A stretch of 64,000 nucleotides of DNA, taken from assembly GCF_030551255.1 (NCBI RefSeq), contig NZ_CP130630.1, positions 5,003,501-5,067,500 of the forward strand. The letters run 5' to 3'. This DNA is from Streptomyces sp. NL15-2K (GTDB lineage: Bacteria > Actinomycetota > Actinomycetes > Streptomycetales > Streptomycetaceae). The notes under the pieces were generated by a model. The model had not been told where the DNA came from and did no database searches. It saw only the letters and a program-made list of their open reading frames with translations. Within the stretch, counting starts at the first letter, position 1, and the number at the start of each line of letters is the position of its first letter. A program made the position numbers and the translations under genes. Shown here one piece after another: positions 26,317-33,673 of this stretch.

Positions 26317-28206
26317 ATGGAGTTTCGGGTCCTAGGGCCGGTGGAGGCCGTGATGGGGGGCGAACGGGTCGCCCTCTCCGGTTCGAAGATTCATACCGTG
26401 CTTGCGGCCCTGTTGCTGTCACAGGACCGGGTCGTGTCCGACGCTCGGCTCAGCTCTCTGTTGTGGGGCTGGGAACCGCCGGCGACAGCGAGTGCGCAGA
26501 TCTACACGTACATGTCGCGGCTGCGCAAGCAGTTGGGGGAGGAAGCGGAGATCGTACGGCGGCCTCCCGGGTACGTGCTGCGGGCGCCCGGCGCCCGTGT
26601 GGACCTCGTCGAGTTCCGGCAGTTGGAGCGGGACGGGCGGCGGGCGCTGGCGGAGCGGCGGTTCGAGGAGGCCTCGGAGTTGCTGCGCCGGGCGCTGCGG
26701 CTGTGGCGCGGGGCGGCGCTCGCGAACGTCACCGAGCACATGCTGGACGCCGAGCTCGCGCCGCTTGAGGAGAAGCGGATGCTCGCCCTGGAGTCCCGGA
26801 TCGAGGCCGATCTGGAGCTGGGGCGGCACGAACAGGTGACCGCGGAGCTGACCGGGCTGGTCGCCGGGTTCCCCGTACGGGAGCGGCTGCGGGCCCAGTT
26901 GATGACCGCGCTGTACCGGTGCGGGCGGCAGGCCGACGCGCTGCACGCCTATTACGAGGGACGCAAGGTGCTCGCCGAGCAGCTCGGGATCGATCCCGGC
27001 GAGGTGCTGGGGTCGACCTATCAGGCCGTGCTCGGCGGGGAGTTGGGGCTCGGGCGGGCCGCCGGGGCGTCCAGCGGACGTGCCGTTCCCGTGCCGTCCA
27101 TGCTGCCCGCCACCGACGGCGAGCTCGTCGGGAGGCAGCGTGAGCTCGATGCGCTGCGGGGGCGGCTCGGCCACGACGGCGGCGAGGAACAGCGGCGGAT
27201 CCTGGTGACCGGCATGGCAGGCATCGGCAAGACCGCGCTCGCGGTACGGGCGGCGGCCGAGAACGGGGAGTTCTTCCCGGACGGGCTGCTGTACGCCGAG
27301 CTGTGCGGGCTGGACGGTGCTCCCCGCGCTCCGCGCGCCGTGCTGGCGCAGCTGCTGCGGGCGCTCGGAGAGGGTGATCCGAACCTGCCCGCCGGGGATC
27401 TGGACGAGCTGGTACGGCTGTACCGGACGCGGACCGCCGGGCGGCGGCTGCTGCTGGTGCTGGACAACGTCTCCGGCGACCGGCAGCTCGCGCCGCTGCT
27501 GCCGGCCGGGCCGTCCGCCGTACTCATCACCAGCAGGCGGCGGCTGGCCCGGGTCACCGCGGGCGACACGTTCGCGCTGCCGCTGCTCGACGACGAGGCG
27601 GGCCTGGATCTGCTGGCCGCGCGGGCGGGACGGCAGCGGCTGCTGGCGGACCCGGACGCGTCCGACGACCTCGTGGCGTACTGCGGCGGGCTGCCGCTGG
27701 CGCTCGCCATCGCGGGCGCCCGGCTCGCGGCCCGTCCGCACTGGACGGTGGCCCGGCTGGCCGGCCGGCTCGCCGACCCGGCCACGCGGCTGGCCGAACT
27801 CTCCTTCGGCGACCTGGACCTGAGCCGGGTGCTGGGGTCCTCGATGGAGCAGCTGGAGATGCTGGAGCGGACGGTGCTGGGCGGGCTCGCGGAGACGGAG
27901 GGCGAGCCGATCTCCGCCCTGTGGGCGGGTGACCGGCTCGGGCTGTCGGAGGACGCGGCGGAGAACGCCCTGGAGTCACTCGTCGACGCAGCGCTCCTGG
28001 AACTGTCGGGACTGGACGACCAGGGCCGGCCGCTGTACCGCTGCCACGAACTCGTACGACTGCTCGCCGCCGCCCGCCCGCAGGGTCCGGGGAAGCCGGA
28101 GCGGGCCGGGCAGGAGACGTGGGAACGGCAGGACCCGATCGCCGGGACGGTCCGGATCGACGGTACGGCGACGGCCGCGACCGCGGCCGCCGTCCGGGCG
28201 GGGTGA
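26317..28206 (+). CDS. SARP-family regulator with NB-ARC domain
   Basis: 629-residue AfsR/DnrI/RedD-type activator. Residues 1-95 are the OmpR-like winged helix (FRVLGPVEAVMGGERVALS), ~97-245 the bacterial transcriptional activation (BTAD) domain (LVEFRQLERDGRRAL to EVLGSTYQAVLGGEL), then an NB-ARC ATPase with P-loop GMAGIGKT (299-306), Walker B RLLLVLDNVSG and the GLPLAL motif. It lacks the TPR tail of full-length AfsR. SARPs activate secondary-metabolite genes by binding direct heptamer repeats. No biosynthetic cluster is adjacent; a phosphopantetheinyl transferase gene converges on it. Confidence 0.9.
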   Translation: MEFRVLGPVEAVMGGERVALSGSKIHTVLAALLLSQDRVVSDARLSSLLWGWEPPATASAQIYTYMSRLRKQLGEEAEIVRRPPGYVLRAPGARVDLVEFRQLERDGRRALAERRFEEASELLRRALRLWRGAALANVTEHMLDAELAPLEEKRMLALESRIEADLELGRHEQVTAELTGLVAGFPVRERLRAQLMTALYRCGRQADALHAYYEGRKVLAEQLGIDPGEVLGSTYQAVLGGELGLGRAAGASSGRAVPVPSMLPATDGELVGRQRELDALRGRLGHDGGEEQRRILVTGMAGIGKTALAVRAAAENGEFFPDGLLYAELCGLDGAPRAPRAVLAQLLRALGEGDPNLPAGDLDELVRLYRTRTAGRRLLLVLDNVSGDRQLAPLLPAGPSAVLITSRRRLARVTAGDTFALPLLDDEAGLDLLAARAGRQRLLADPDASDDLVAYCGGLPLALAIAGARLAARPHWTVARLAGRLADPATRLAELSFGDLDLSRVLGSSMEQLEMLERTVLGGLAETEGEPISALWAGDRLGLSEDAAENALESLVDAALLELSGLDDQGRPLYRCHELVRLLAAARPQGPGKPERAGQETWERQDPIAGTVRIDGTATAATAAAVRAG

Positions 28207-28250
28207 CCCGTAGCTGGGAGTGGGTCCGGGGAGTCGTGCGGGGCGCCGCC

Positions 28251-29135
28251 TCAGGGGGAGGACGGCGGGTGCAGGTGGACCGGGCCGCGGGCCGCGGGAC
28301 CGGCCGGGCGGGCCAGGGCCACCGCGAGGCGGTCGGTCAGGCGCAGGTCCTCGACGGTCCAGGCGGTGGTACGGCCGGTGCCGTGGTGGGTGACGTGGAG
28401 CGGGCCGTCCCGGTCGGGGTGGGTGTCCAGCCGGTCCAGTTCGGTGCCGGCCAGGCCCAGGCCGACCGCCTTGACGACGGCCTCCTTGCGGGTCCACACC
28501 CGGTGGAACGCGGCGTGCCTGGCCGGGCCCGGCACCGTGGCGAGCAGATGGCGCCGCTCGCCCGCGGTCAGCACCGAGCCGCTGAACAGGGTTTCGCGCA
28601 CCGGGCGCAGCGCCTCCGCGTCGACGCCTATGCCGGTGCCGGCGCCGACCGCGAAGACGCCCCAGCCGGCGGTACGGCTCAGGCTGATCGCCAGCGGGAG
28701 GGCGGGCCGGACCAGCAGCGGAGGGCCGTGGTCGTCCGCGCCGCAGCCCGGGCAGCGGCGTTGGCCCAGGTCGGTGGAGCCGGGCGGGATGCCCAGCAGT
28801 TCGCCGAGCGCGCGCCGGGCTCCCGCCCGGGTGCACACGAACTCCGCCGCGTCGCGTTCGGCGAGCATGCCGAGGGCGCGCCGGAACTCCTCCGTGCCCA
28901 GCAGGGCCAGATCGGCGGGATCGACGCTCTCGGAGCACCGCCACCACCACACGTGCGCCTCGCCTCGGGCGACGATCCGGTCCGCCGCGCCGGATCCCGC
29001 CGTCGGCTGTTTCGTGCGTCCTTGCCGACCTTGCCGTCCTTGCCGTCCTTGCCGTTCTTGCCGTCCTTGCCGTCCTTGCCGTTCTTGCCGACCGCTGTCG
29101 TCCGCCCGGTCCCGATCACGTGGGAACGGCGTCAT
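28251..29135 (-). CDS. 4'-phosphopantetheinyl transferase (Sfp type)
   Basis: 294-residue PPTase that would load phosphopantetheine onto carrier proteins of fatty-acid, polyketide or peptide synthases. Catalytic signatures are GIGVDAEALRPV and WTRKEAVVKAVGLG; the middle has GCGADDHGPPLL and AISLSRTAGWGVFAV. The first ~45 residues are a low-complexity Arg-Gln-Gly repeat encoded by a 9-bp DNA repeat and are not part of the family fold. Strong RBS (AAAGGAGG). It sits 31 bp after an ABC permease gene on the same strand, so all three genes may be one transcript. Confidence 0.88.
   Translation of the reverse strand: MTPFPRDRDRADDSGRQERQGRQGRQERQGRQGRQGRQGRTKQPTAGSGAADRIVARGEAHVWWWRCSESVDPADLALLGTEEFRRALGMLAERDAAEFVCTRAGARRALGELLGIPPGSTDLGQRRCPGCGADDHGPPLLVRPALPLAISLSRTAGWGVFAVGAGTGIGVDAEALRPVRETLFSGSVLTAGERRHLLATVPGPARHAAFHRVWTRKEAVVKAVGLGLAGTELDRLDTHPDRDGPLHVTHHGTGRTTAWTVEDLRLTDRLAVALARPAGPAARGPVHLHPPSSP
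29020..29091 (-). repeat. 9-bp tandem repeat inside the PPTase gene
   Basis: Eight copies of a CCTTGCCGT-type unit, with T/C and T/A variants, encode the RQGRQ-rich N-terminus. Because 9 is a multiple of 3, copy-number change alters linker length without shifting frame. Confidence 0.85.
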
Positions 29136-29166
29136 CCGCCGCCTCCTTTGGTGGTGAGCGGTGCCG

Positions 29167-31728
29167 TCACTCGCGGGAGCCGATGACGTCGGCCGGGCGG
29201 CCGGTCAGCGACAGGCGGCCCGGGATCACCGTCGCCACGAGCGCCAGGACGCCCGCGAAGCCGATGACGCCCAGGTACATCCACGGGTCCACGGACGGTG
29301 CCGCCGCCCCGGTCATGCCGATGCTGAACGCGGTGAGCACGGCGAAGGCGATGCCGCTGCCGAGCGCCGCCGCCACGAGCACGACGACCAGGGACTCGAT
29401 GCGCAGCATGCCCATGATCTGCCGGCGGGTGGTGCCGACCAGGCGCAGCAGGGCGAACTCGCGGAAGCGGTCGGAGACCGACATGGCGAGCGTGTTGACC
29501 ACGGCGATCGCGGTGAACGCGATGATCAGGCCCATGGCGAGGTAGTTGACCTCGGCGTTGGACTGCTGGACCTCGGCCTGGAGGTCCTCGACCTGGCCGC
29601 GGTCGAGCACGCCGACGCCCGGGAACTTGCCGACGGCCGCCCGCAGTTGCTCCCGGTCGGCCTTGCCGTCGCCGGCGGTCTTGACCAGGACGGAGGCGGC
29701 GAGCGGGTTGTCGACGTGCTCGGCGACCAGGTCGTGCGCCATGGTCAGGTCGCCGAAGCCGAGGCCGCGGGCGTAGACGGCGGTGACCTTGAGGGTGACG
29801 GCGGTGCCGTCGCCCAGGGTCACCTTGAGGGTGTCGCCGGGCTTCTTGCCGAGGTGGTCGGCGGCGACCTCGCTGAGCGCGAGGCTGCCCGACCCGAAGC
29901 CGGCCAGGGAGCCCTCGGTGACGTCCGGGTCCCAGTTCTGCCGCAGTCCGTCCGTGGACAGGCCCTGCGCGGGGTACTTGTCGAGGCCGACGCGGACGGA
30001 CGTACGGACCACCTCGGTGATGGCGGTGACGCCCGGCGTCCCGCGCAGCGCCTCGGCGGCCTGCTCGGGCACGCCCGGGCCGGACGAGGCGACCACCCAG
30101 TCCGCCTTGTTGCCGTCCTCGGCCTGGGCGGAGGCGGCGTCGCCCATGGTGGTCTGCACGAACAGCACCGTGCAGGCCATACCGATCAGCAGGGCCAGCG
30201 GGGTGATCGCGGACGCCATCCGCTTGGTGTTGGCGCGGACGTTGGCGGTGGCCAGGTGACCGGCGACGCGCGAGGCGCGCAGCGGCACCCCGAGGATCGC
30301 GACGGCGAGCCGGGCGATGAGCGGGCCGAGCAGCGACACCGCGACCGCCAGCACCACGACCGACAGGAACGTCACCGGTGTGGAGGCGGGTTCGGTGTTC
30401 AGCACGCTCAGCACGGCGAGCAGCACGATCCCGCCCGCGAGCGTGAGCACCCCGGCGAGGAACCGGCCCCAGGCGAAGCCCTGCCGCTCCGTCGCGGACT
30501 CGGCGAGCGCCTCCGCGGGGCGGATCCGGGCCGTGCGACGGGCGGAGATGCGGGCCGCGGACCAGGCGCCCAGCAGGGCGGCGCCGACGGCGGCGAAGAA
30601 CGGGAAGACGCTGAAGGTGACCTCCAGGGTGTCCGGGATGGCGCCGAACCCGACGAACTCGCGATGCAGCCAGTACGCGATCGGCAGACCGGCGATCGAG
30701 CCGGTGACGCCGGCCAGCAGACCGACGATCAGCGCCTCGCGGCCGATGAGCTGCCGCACCTGCTTGGGGGTGGCGGCGATGGCGCGGAGCAGGGCGAGTT
30801 CGCGGTAGCGCTGCTGGATGGACAGGGCGAAGGTGCCCACGACCACGAGGATCGCGACCAGCAGCGAGGTGCCGCCGATCGCGCCGCCCATGGAGACGAG
30901 CTTCACGCGCGCCTTGGCGGCGTCCAGGAACTCGACGGGCCCGCGGTCACCGCCGGTGGCCACCTGCGCGGTGGTCCCGTCCAGCGCCTTGCGCACCTGC
31001 GCCGCCAACTCGCCGGTGTCGACCCCCTTCTTGGGCAGCACGCCGATGGCGGAGACCTGCCCGTCCCGCCCGGACAGCCGCTCGGCCTCATCGGCCGAGA
31101 AGAACAGCGAGGTCTGCTGCTTCAGATCGCCGCCGGCGGGCGCCGCGATACCGCTGACGGTGTAGGTGCGGGGCGCGTCGGTGGACTGCACGGTGACCTC
31201 GGAGCCGACCTTCAGTCCGGTACGGCCGGCCAGTTCGCGGTCGACGACGACGTCGGCGGCACCGGCGGGCGCCTTGCCGTCGACGAGCTTGAACGGGGTG
31301 AGGGCGGCGGAGGTCCAGGCGTGTCCGTAGGAGGCCTTGCCGTCGACGCCTTCCACGACCTGCCCCTCGCGGCTCACCGCGTAGGCGGGGAAGGTCACTT
31401 CCGGTACGACGGCCTCGGCGCCCGGCAGGCCGTCGAGCCGCTCGACGATGTCGGAGGGCAGCCACACGCGCTCCGCCAGCGGCTTGGCCTTGTGCTTGAC
31501 CTTGGTCTTGCCCTTCTTCTCCTTGACGGTGGTCTGGTGGACGTTCTGGTCGCCGCCGACGATCACCGGGGCGGAGGCGTAGCGCTCGGTGCCGATGGTG
31601 CCGCGCAGGCCGGTCTCCAGGAGGATGCCGCACGCGGTGACCAGGGCCGCGGCGCACATCAGCGCGAGGAACGCGCCGATGAAGCCGCCCTTTCGGGCCT
31701 TGAGGGTCTGGAAGGCGTAACGCAGCAT
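29167..31728 (-). CDS. ABC transporter permease with two FtsX domains
   Basis: 853-residue membrane protein of the MacB/FtsX exporter type with about ten spans in two FtsX units. The first unit contains IQQRYRELALLRAIAATPKQ, the second VSDRFREFALLRLVGTTRRQ, the hallmark segment between spans. An external MacB-like periplasmic-core domain precedes each, and a Lys-rich loop (VKEKKGKTKVKHKAK) lies near residue 75. The ATG at 31728 overlaps the ATPase stop in TGATG, so translation is coupled and this start is preferred to the GTG at 31737. Exports lipids, peptides or antibiotics; substrate unknown. Confidence 0.9.
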   Translation of the reverse strand: MLRYAFQTLKARKGGFIGAFLALMCAAALVTACGILLETGLRGTIGTERYASAPVIVGGDQNVHQTTVKEKKGKTKVKHKAKPLAERVWLPSDIVERLDGLPGAEAVVPEVTFPAYAVSREGQVVEGVDGKASYGHAWTSAALTPFKLVDGKAPAGAADVVVDRELAGRTGLKVGSEVTVQSTDAPRTYTVSGIAAPAGGDLKQQTSLFFSADEAERLSGRDGQVSAIGVLPKKGVDTGELAAQVRKALDGTTAQVATGGDRGPVEFLDAAKARVKLVSMGGAIGGTSLLVAILVVVGTFALSIQQRYRELALLRAIAATPKQVRQLIGREALIVGLLAGVTGSIAGLPIAYWLHREFVGFGAIPDTLEVTFSVFPFFAAVGAALLGAWSAARISARRTARIRPAEALAESATERQGFAWGRFLAGVLTLAGGIVLLAVLSVLNTEPASTPVTFLSVVVLAVAVSLLGPLIARLAVAILGVPLRASRVAGHLATANVRANTKRMASAITPLALLIGMACTVLFVQTTMGDAASAQAEDGNKADWVVASSGPGVPEQAAEALRGTPGVTAITEVVRTSVRVGLDKYPAQGLSTDGLRQNWDPDVTEGSLAGFGSGSLALSEVAADHLGKKPGDTLKVTLGDGTAVTLKVTAVYARGLGFGDLTMAHDLVAEHVDNPLAASVLVKTAGDGKADREQLRAAVGKFPGVGVLDRGQVEDLQAEVQQSNAEVNYLAMGLIIAFTAIAVVNTLAMSVSDRFREFALLRLVGTTRRQIMGMLRIESLVVVLVAAALGSGIAFAVLTAFSIGMTGAAAPSVDPWMYLGVIGFAGVLALVATVIPGRLSLTGRPADVIGSRE

Positions 31729-32507
31729 CAGGCCCACGCTCCCAGGTGCGTCATGCGGTCGGCGACGCGGTCGGCGGTCGGGGCGTGCATACGGTCGGCG
31801 AGGCGGCCGTCGGCGAGGAAGAGGACGGTGTCGGCGTAGGAGGCGGCGACCGGGTCGTGGGTGACCATGACGACGGTCTGGCCGGTGTCGTCCACGCAGG
31901 AACGCAGCAGGGAGAGGATCTCCTTGGCGGTGACGGTGTCCAGGGCGCCGGTCGGCTCGTCGCCGAAGATGACGTCGGGGCGGGTGATCAGGGCGCGGGC
32001 GATCGCGACGCGCTGCTGCTGGCCGCCGGAGAGTTCGGCGGGACGGTGGCTCGCGCGGCCGCCGAGGCCGACGCGCTCGAGGATCTCCTCCAGCCAGCGC
32101 TTGTCCAGCCGCTCGCCCGCCAGGCGCAGGGGCAGCTCGACGTTCTGGCGCACGGAGAGGGACGGGATCAGGTTGAAGGCCTGGAAGACGAAGCCGATGC
32201 GCCGGCGGCGCAGCTTGGTCAGCTGCGTCTCGTTCATCCCACCGAGTTCGGTGTCGCCGATCCAGGCGCGTCCGGAGGTCGGCTGGTCAAGTCCGGCCGC
32301 GCAGTGCAGGAAGGTCGACTTGCCGGAGCCGGAGGGCCCCATGACCGCGGTGAAGGAACCGCGGTCGATGCCCACCGAGACGCCGTCGAGGGCCCGGACG
32401 CCTCGGCCGTTCTTGCCGTAGACCTTGGTGACCGCGTCGAGCCGCAGGGCGTGGCTCCGGGTCACGGTGCCGCTGCGCGGCTCGGTGTTGGTCCTCTCGG
32501 TCATCAT
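31728..32507 (-). CDS. ABC transporter ATP-binding protein (LolD/MacB type)
   Basis: 259-residue ATPase: Walker A MGPSGSGKSTFLH, Q-loop FVFQAFNLIPSL, signature LSGGQQQRVAIARAL, Walker B VIFGDEPTGALD and H-loop VMVTHDP. It pairs with the two-FtsX permease, with which its stop codon overlaps. Two consecutive ATGs begin the frame; GGAGAGGA lies upstream. The unit is the standard actinobacterial antimicrobial-peptide-type exporter, often controlled by a two-component system, but none is adjacent here. Confidence 0.93.
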   Translation of the reverse strand: MMTERTNTEPRSGTVTRSHALRLDAVTKVYGKNGRGVRALDGVSVGIDRGSFTAVMGPSGSGKSTFLHCAAGLDQPTSGRAWIGDTELGGMNETQLTKLRRRRIGFVFQAFNLIPSLSVRQNVELPLRLAGERLDKRWLEEILERVGLGGRASHRPAELSGGQQQRVAIARALITRPDVIFGDEPTGALDTVTAKEILSLLRSCVDDTGQTVVMVTHDPVAASYADTVLFLADGRLADRMHAPTADRVADRMTHLGAWA

Positions 32508-32868
32508 GCGAGACCAGTCCTCTCCATCCGTCGTTCGTGGGGGCCATGAGCGACCTCCGCCGACGGCGAACGACAGCGAAAGCGCATCGCATCGAACGTG
32601 ACCGGGGGATCTATATCGGGGCTATGGGGAGGGTGGGGGGGCATGTCTTTTCGGCCGATCCGAGAAAGATCGGCCGAAAAATGGGATGCGCCGGTCGGGC
32701 CTGTCGGTCATATTCCGGCCGTGCGGCCGGGGGCGCGGCTGGCGGCCGGTCAGGAAGTCAGGGACTCTCTCCCGGAGGGCAGCGGGCAGCCAATCCCGAG
32801 ACACGGTCGCCAGTACGGCGCCGACGAGTTCGTTCAAACCCGAGGCCGACGACCGGGATCAGGGGGTG

Positions 32869-32944
32869 ATTGGCAGATCTGTTCCACCCCTGCGAAGGAA
32901 AGCCCCAGGTGGAGTGGCCGTGCCGGTGGAACAGATCTGCCAAT
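32869..32944 (+). repeat. Short hairpin element, copy 1
   Basis: Perfect 20-bp arms: ATTGGCAGATCTGTTCCACC (32869-32888) and its inverse (32925-32944) around a 36-nt centre. A second copy lies at 58171-58250 in opposite orientation with similar centre. In matching orientation both encode MADLFH then EGKPQV and WNRSANYW, and similarity runs ~12 bp beyond one arm (TACTGGG). Confidence 0.85.
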
Positions 32945-33174
32945 TACTGGGTGAGAGTCCGGGGCCCCGCGCAGATCGCGTCGTGCACCGGGGCCGTGGC
33001 CTCGTGCAGCCGCCCGGACTCCTGCAGTCCGGATGGCTGCACCACGCGGCGTTACGCCACCACGGGTGCGCGACAGGCGCTTGAGGTACTCGCCCCAGAG
33101 GCGCCGCCCATCAGGGCATCCCCCTGACATCGTCTTTCTCGACGGGTTGACTCGCACCCGATTCCTAGAAACTA

Positions 33175-33288
33175 TTTCGAGTTTGCTGCCCTGGGCGACG
33201 GCCGGACAGCAGTCCGGCAGAGCCTCGCGCCCAACGGTCCGGCCCTGGTCTACTCGCCCGGCGAGGTCGCGGCACTGATCGAGGTAGC
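33175..33288 (+). pseudogene. Probable DUF397 protein relic
   Basis: An open stretch without a start reads FEFAALGDGRTAVRQSL and APNGPALVYSPGEVAALIE, resembling the C-terminal half of DUF397 proteins (VRDS..P.GP.L.FTP.EW.AF). A stop lies just upstream in frame (TAG at 33166) and sequence resemblance ends at about 33288. It is a fragment of an XRE/DUF397 locus. Confidence 0.45.
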
Positions 33289-33400
33289 TGTGTATCCGGT
33301 GCCGCTGTGGCCATTCGCTGAAACTGCGGCGCGCGCGGTCCGCGCGAAACAAGCGTCGATGTCGGGGCCACCACTTGACCTCTGCTCCGTGTGTATCTCC

Positions 33401-33673
33401 TCAGAGCATGTCGGTGAGGTCTGGGCCCCGGCCGTCGATCAGACCGGGCGCCTCGACGCCGTACCCTTCCGCCCGCCCGATGGCGACATCATGCACCCCA
33501 ATTTTCGGCAGACGGTCGTACCGGCCGAAACTGGGCAGCCCCTTATCGACGATTCGTGCCGCCTGGGGCGGCGTGGGCGCAGGCGGCACCCCGTCAGCGC
33601 CGGGCCGCGCGACCCACCCCCGGCCAGCACCAACGCCGGGCAACTGGACACCGACGGCACCCTGCATCCCCCT
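33401..33673 (-). other. Unassigned minus-strand frame
   Basis: The C-terminal part reads RIVDKGLPSFGRYDRLPKIG followed by DVAIGRAEGYGVEAPGLIDG and DLTDML, which has ordinary protein composition, unlike its Gly-rich upstream part. It could be the tail of a broken gene. Family not recognised and no start with RBS is seen. Confidence 0.25.

Larger units (their letters stand above)
32508..33672. other. 1.2-kb gene-poor region with relics
   Basis: Between the ABC operon start and the SARP 3' end. It holds a repeated hairpin element (32869-32944), a probable DUF397 relic (33175-33288) and an unassigned minus-strand frame (33401-33670). The stretch 32600-32760 contains CGGCCGATC-type repeats (TTTTCGGCCGATCCGAGAAAG). 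No intact gene is recognised. Confidence 0.6.

Noticed and set aside
29161..31839. 892-codon open frame antisense to the ABC permease
   Set aside because: Low-complexity Gly/Asp/Arg shadow without homology.
26317..32507. Part of a secondary-metabolite cluster (SARP, PPTase, exporter)
   Set aside because: No synthase, carrier protein or tailoring genes are present within reach.
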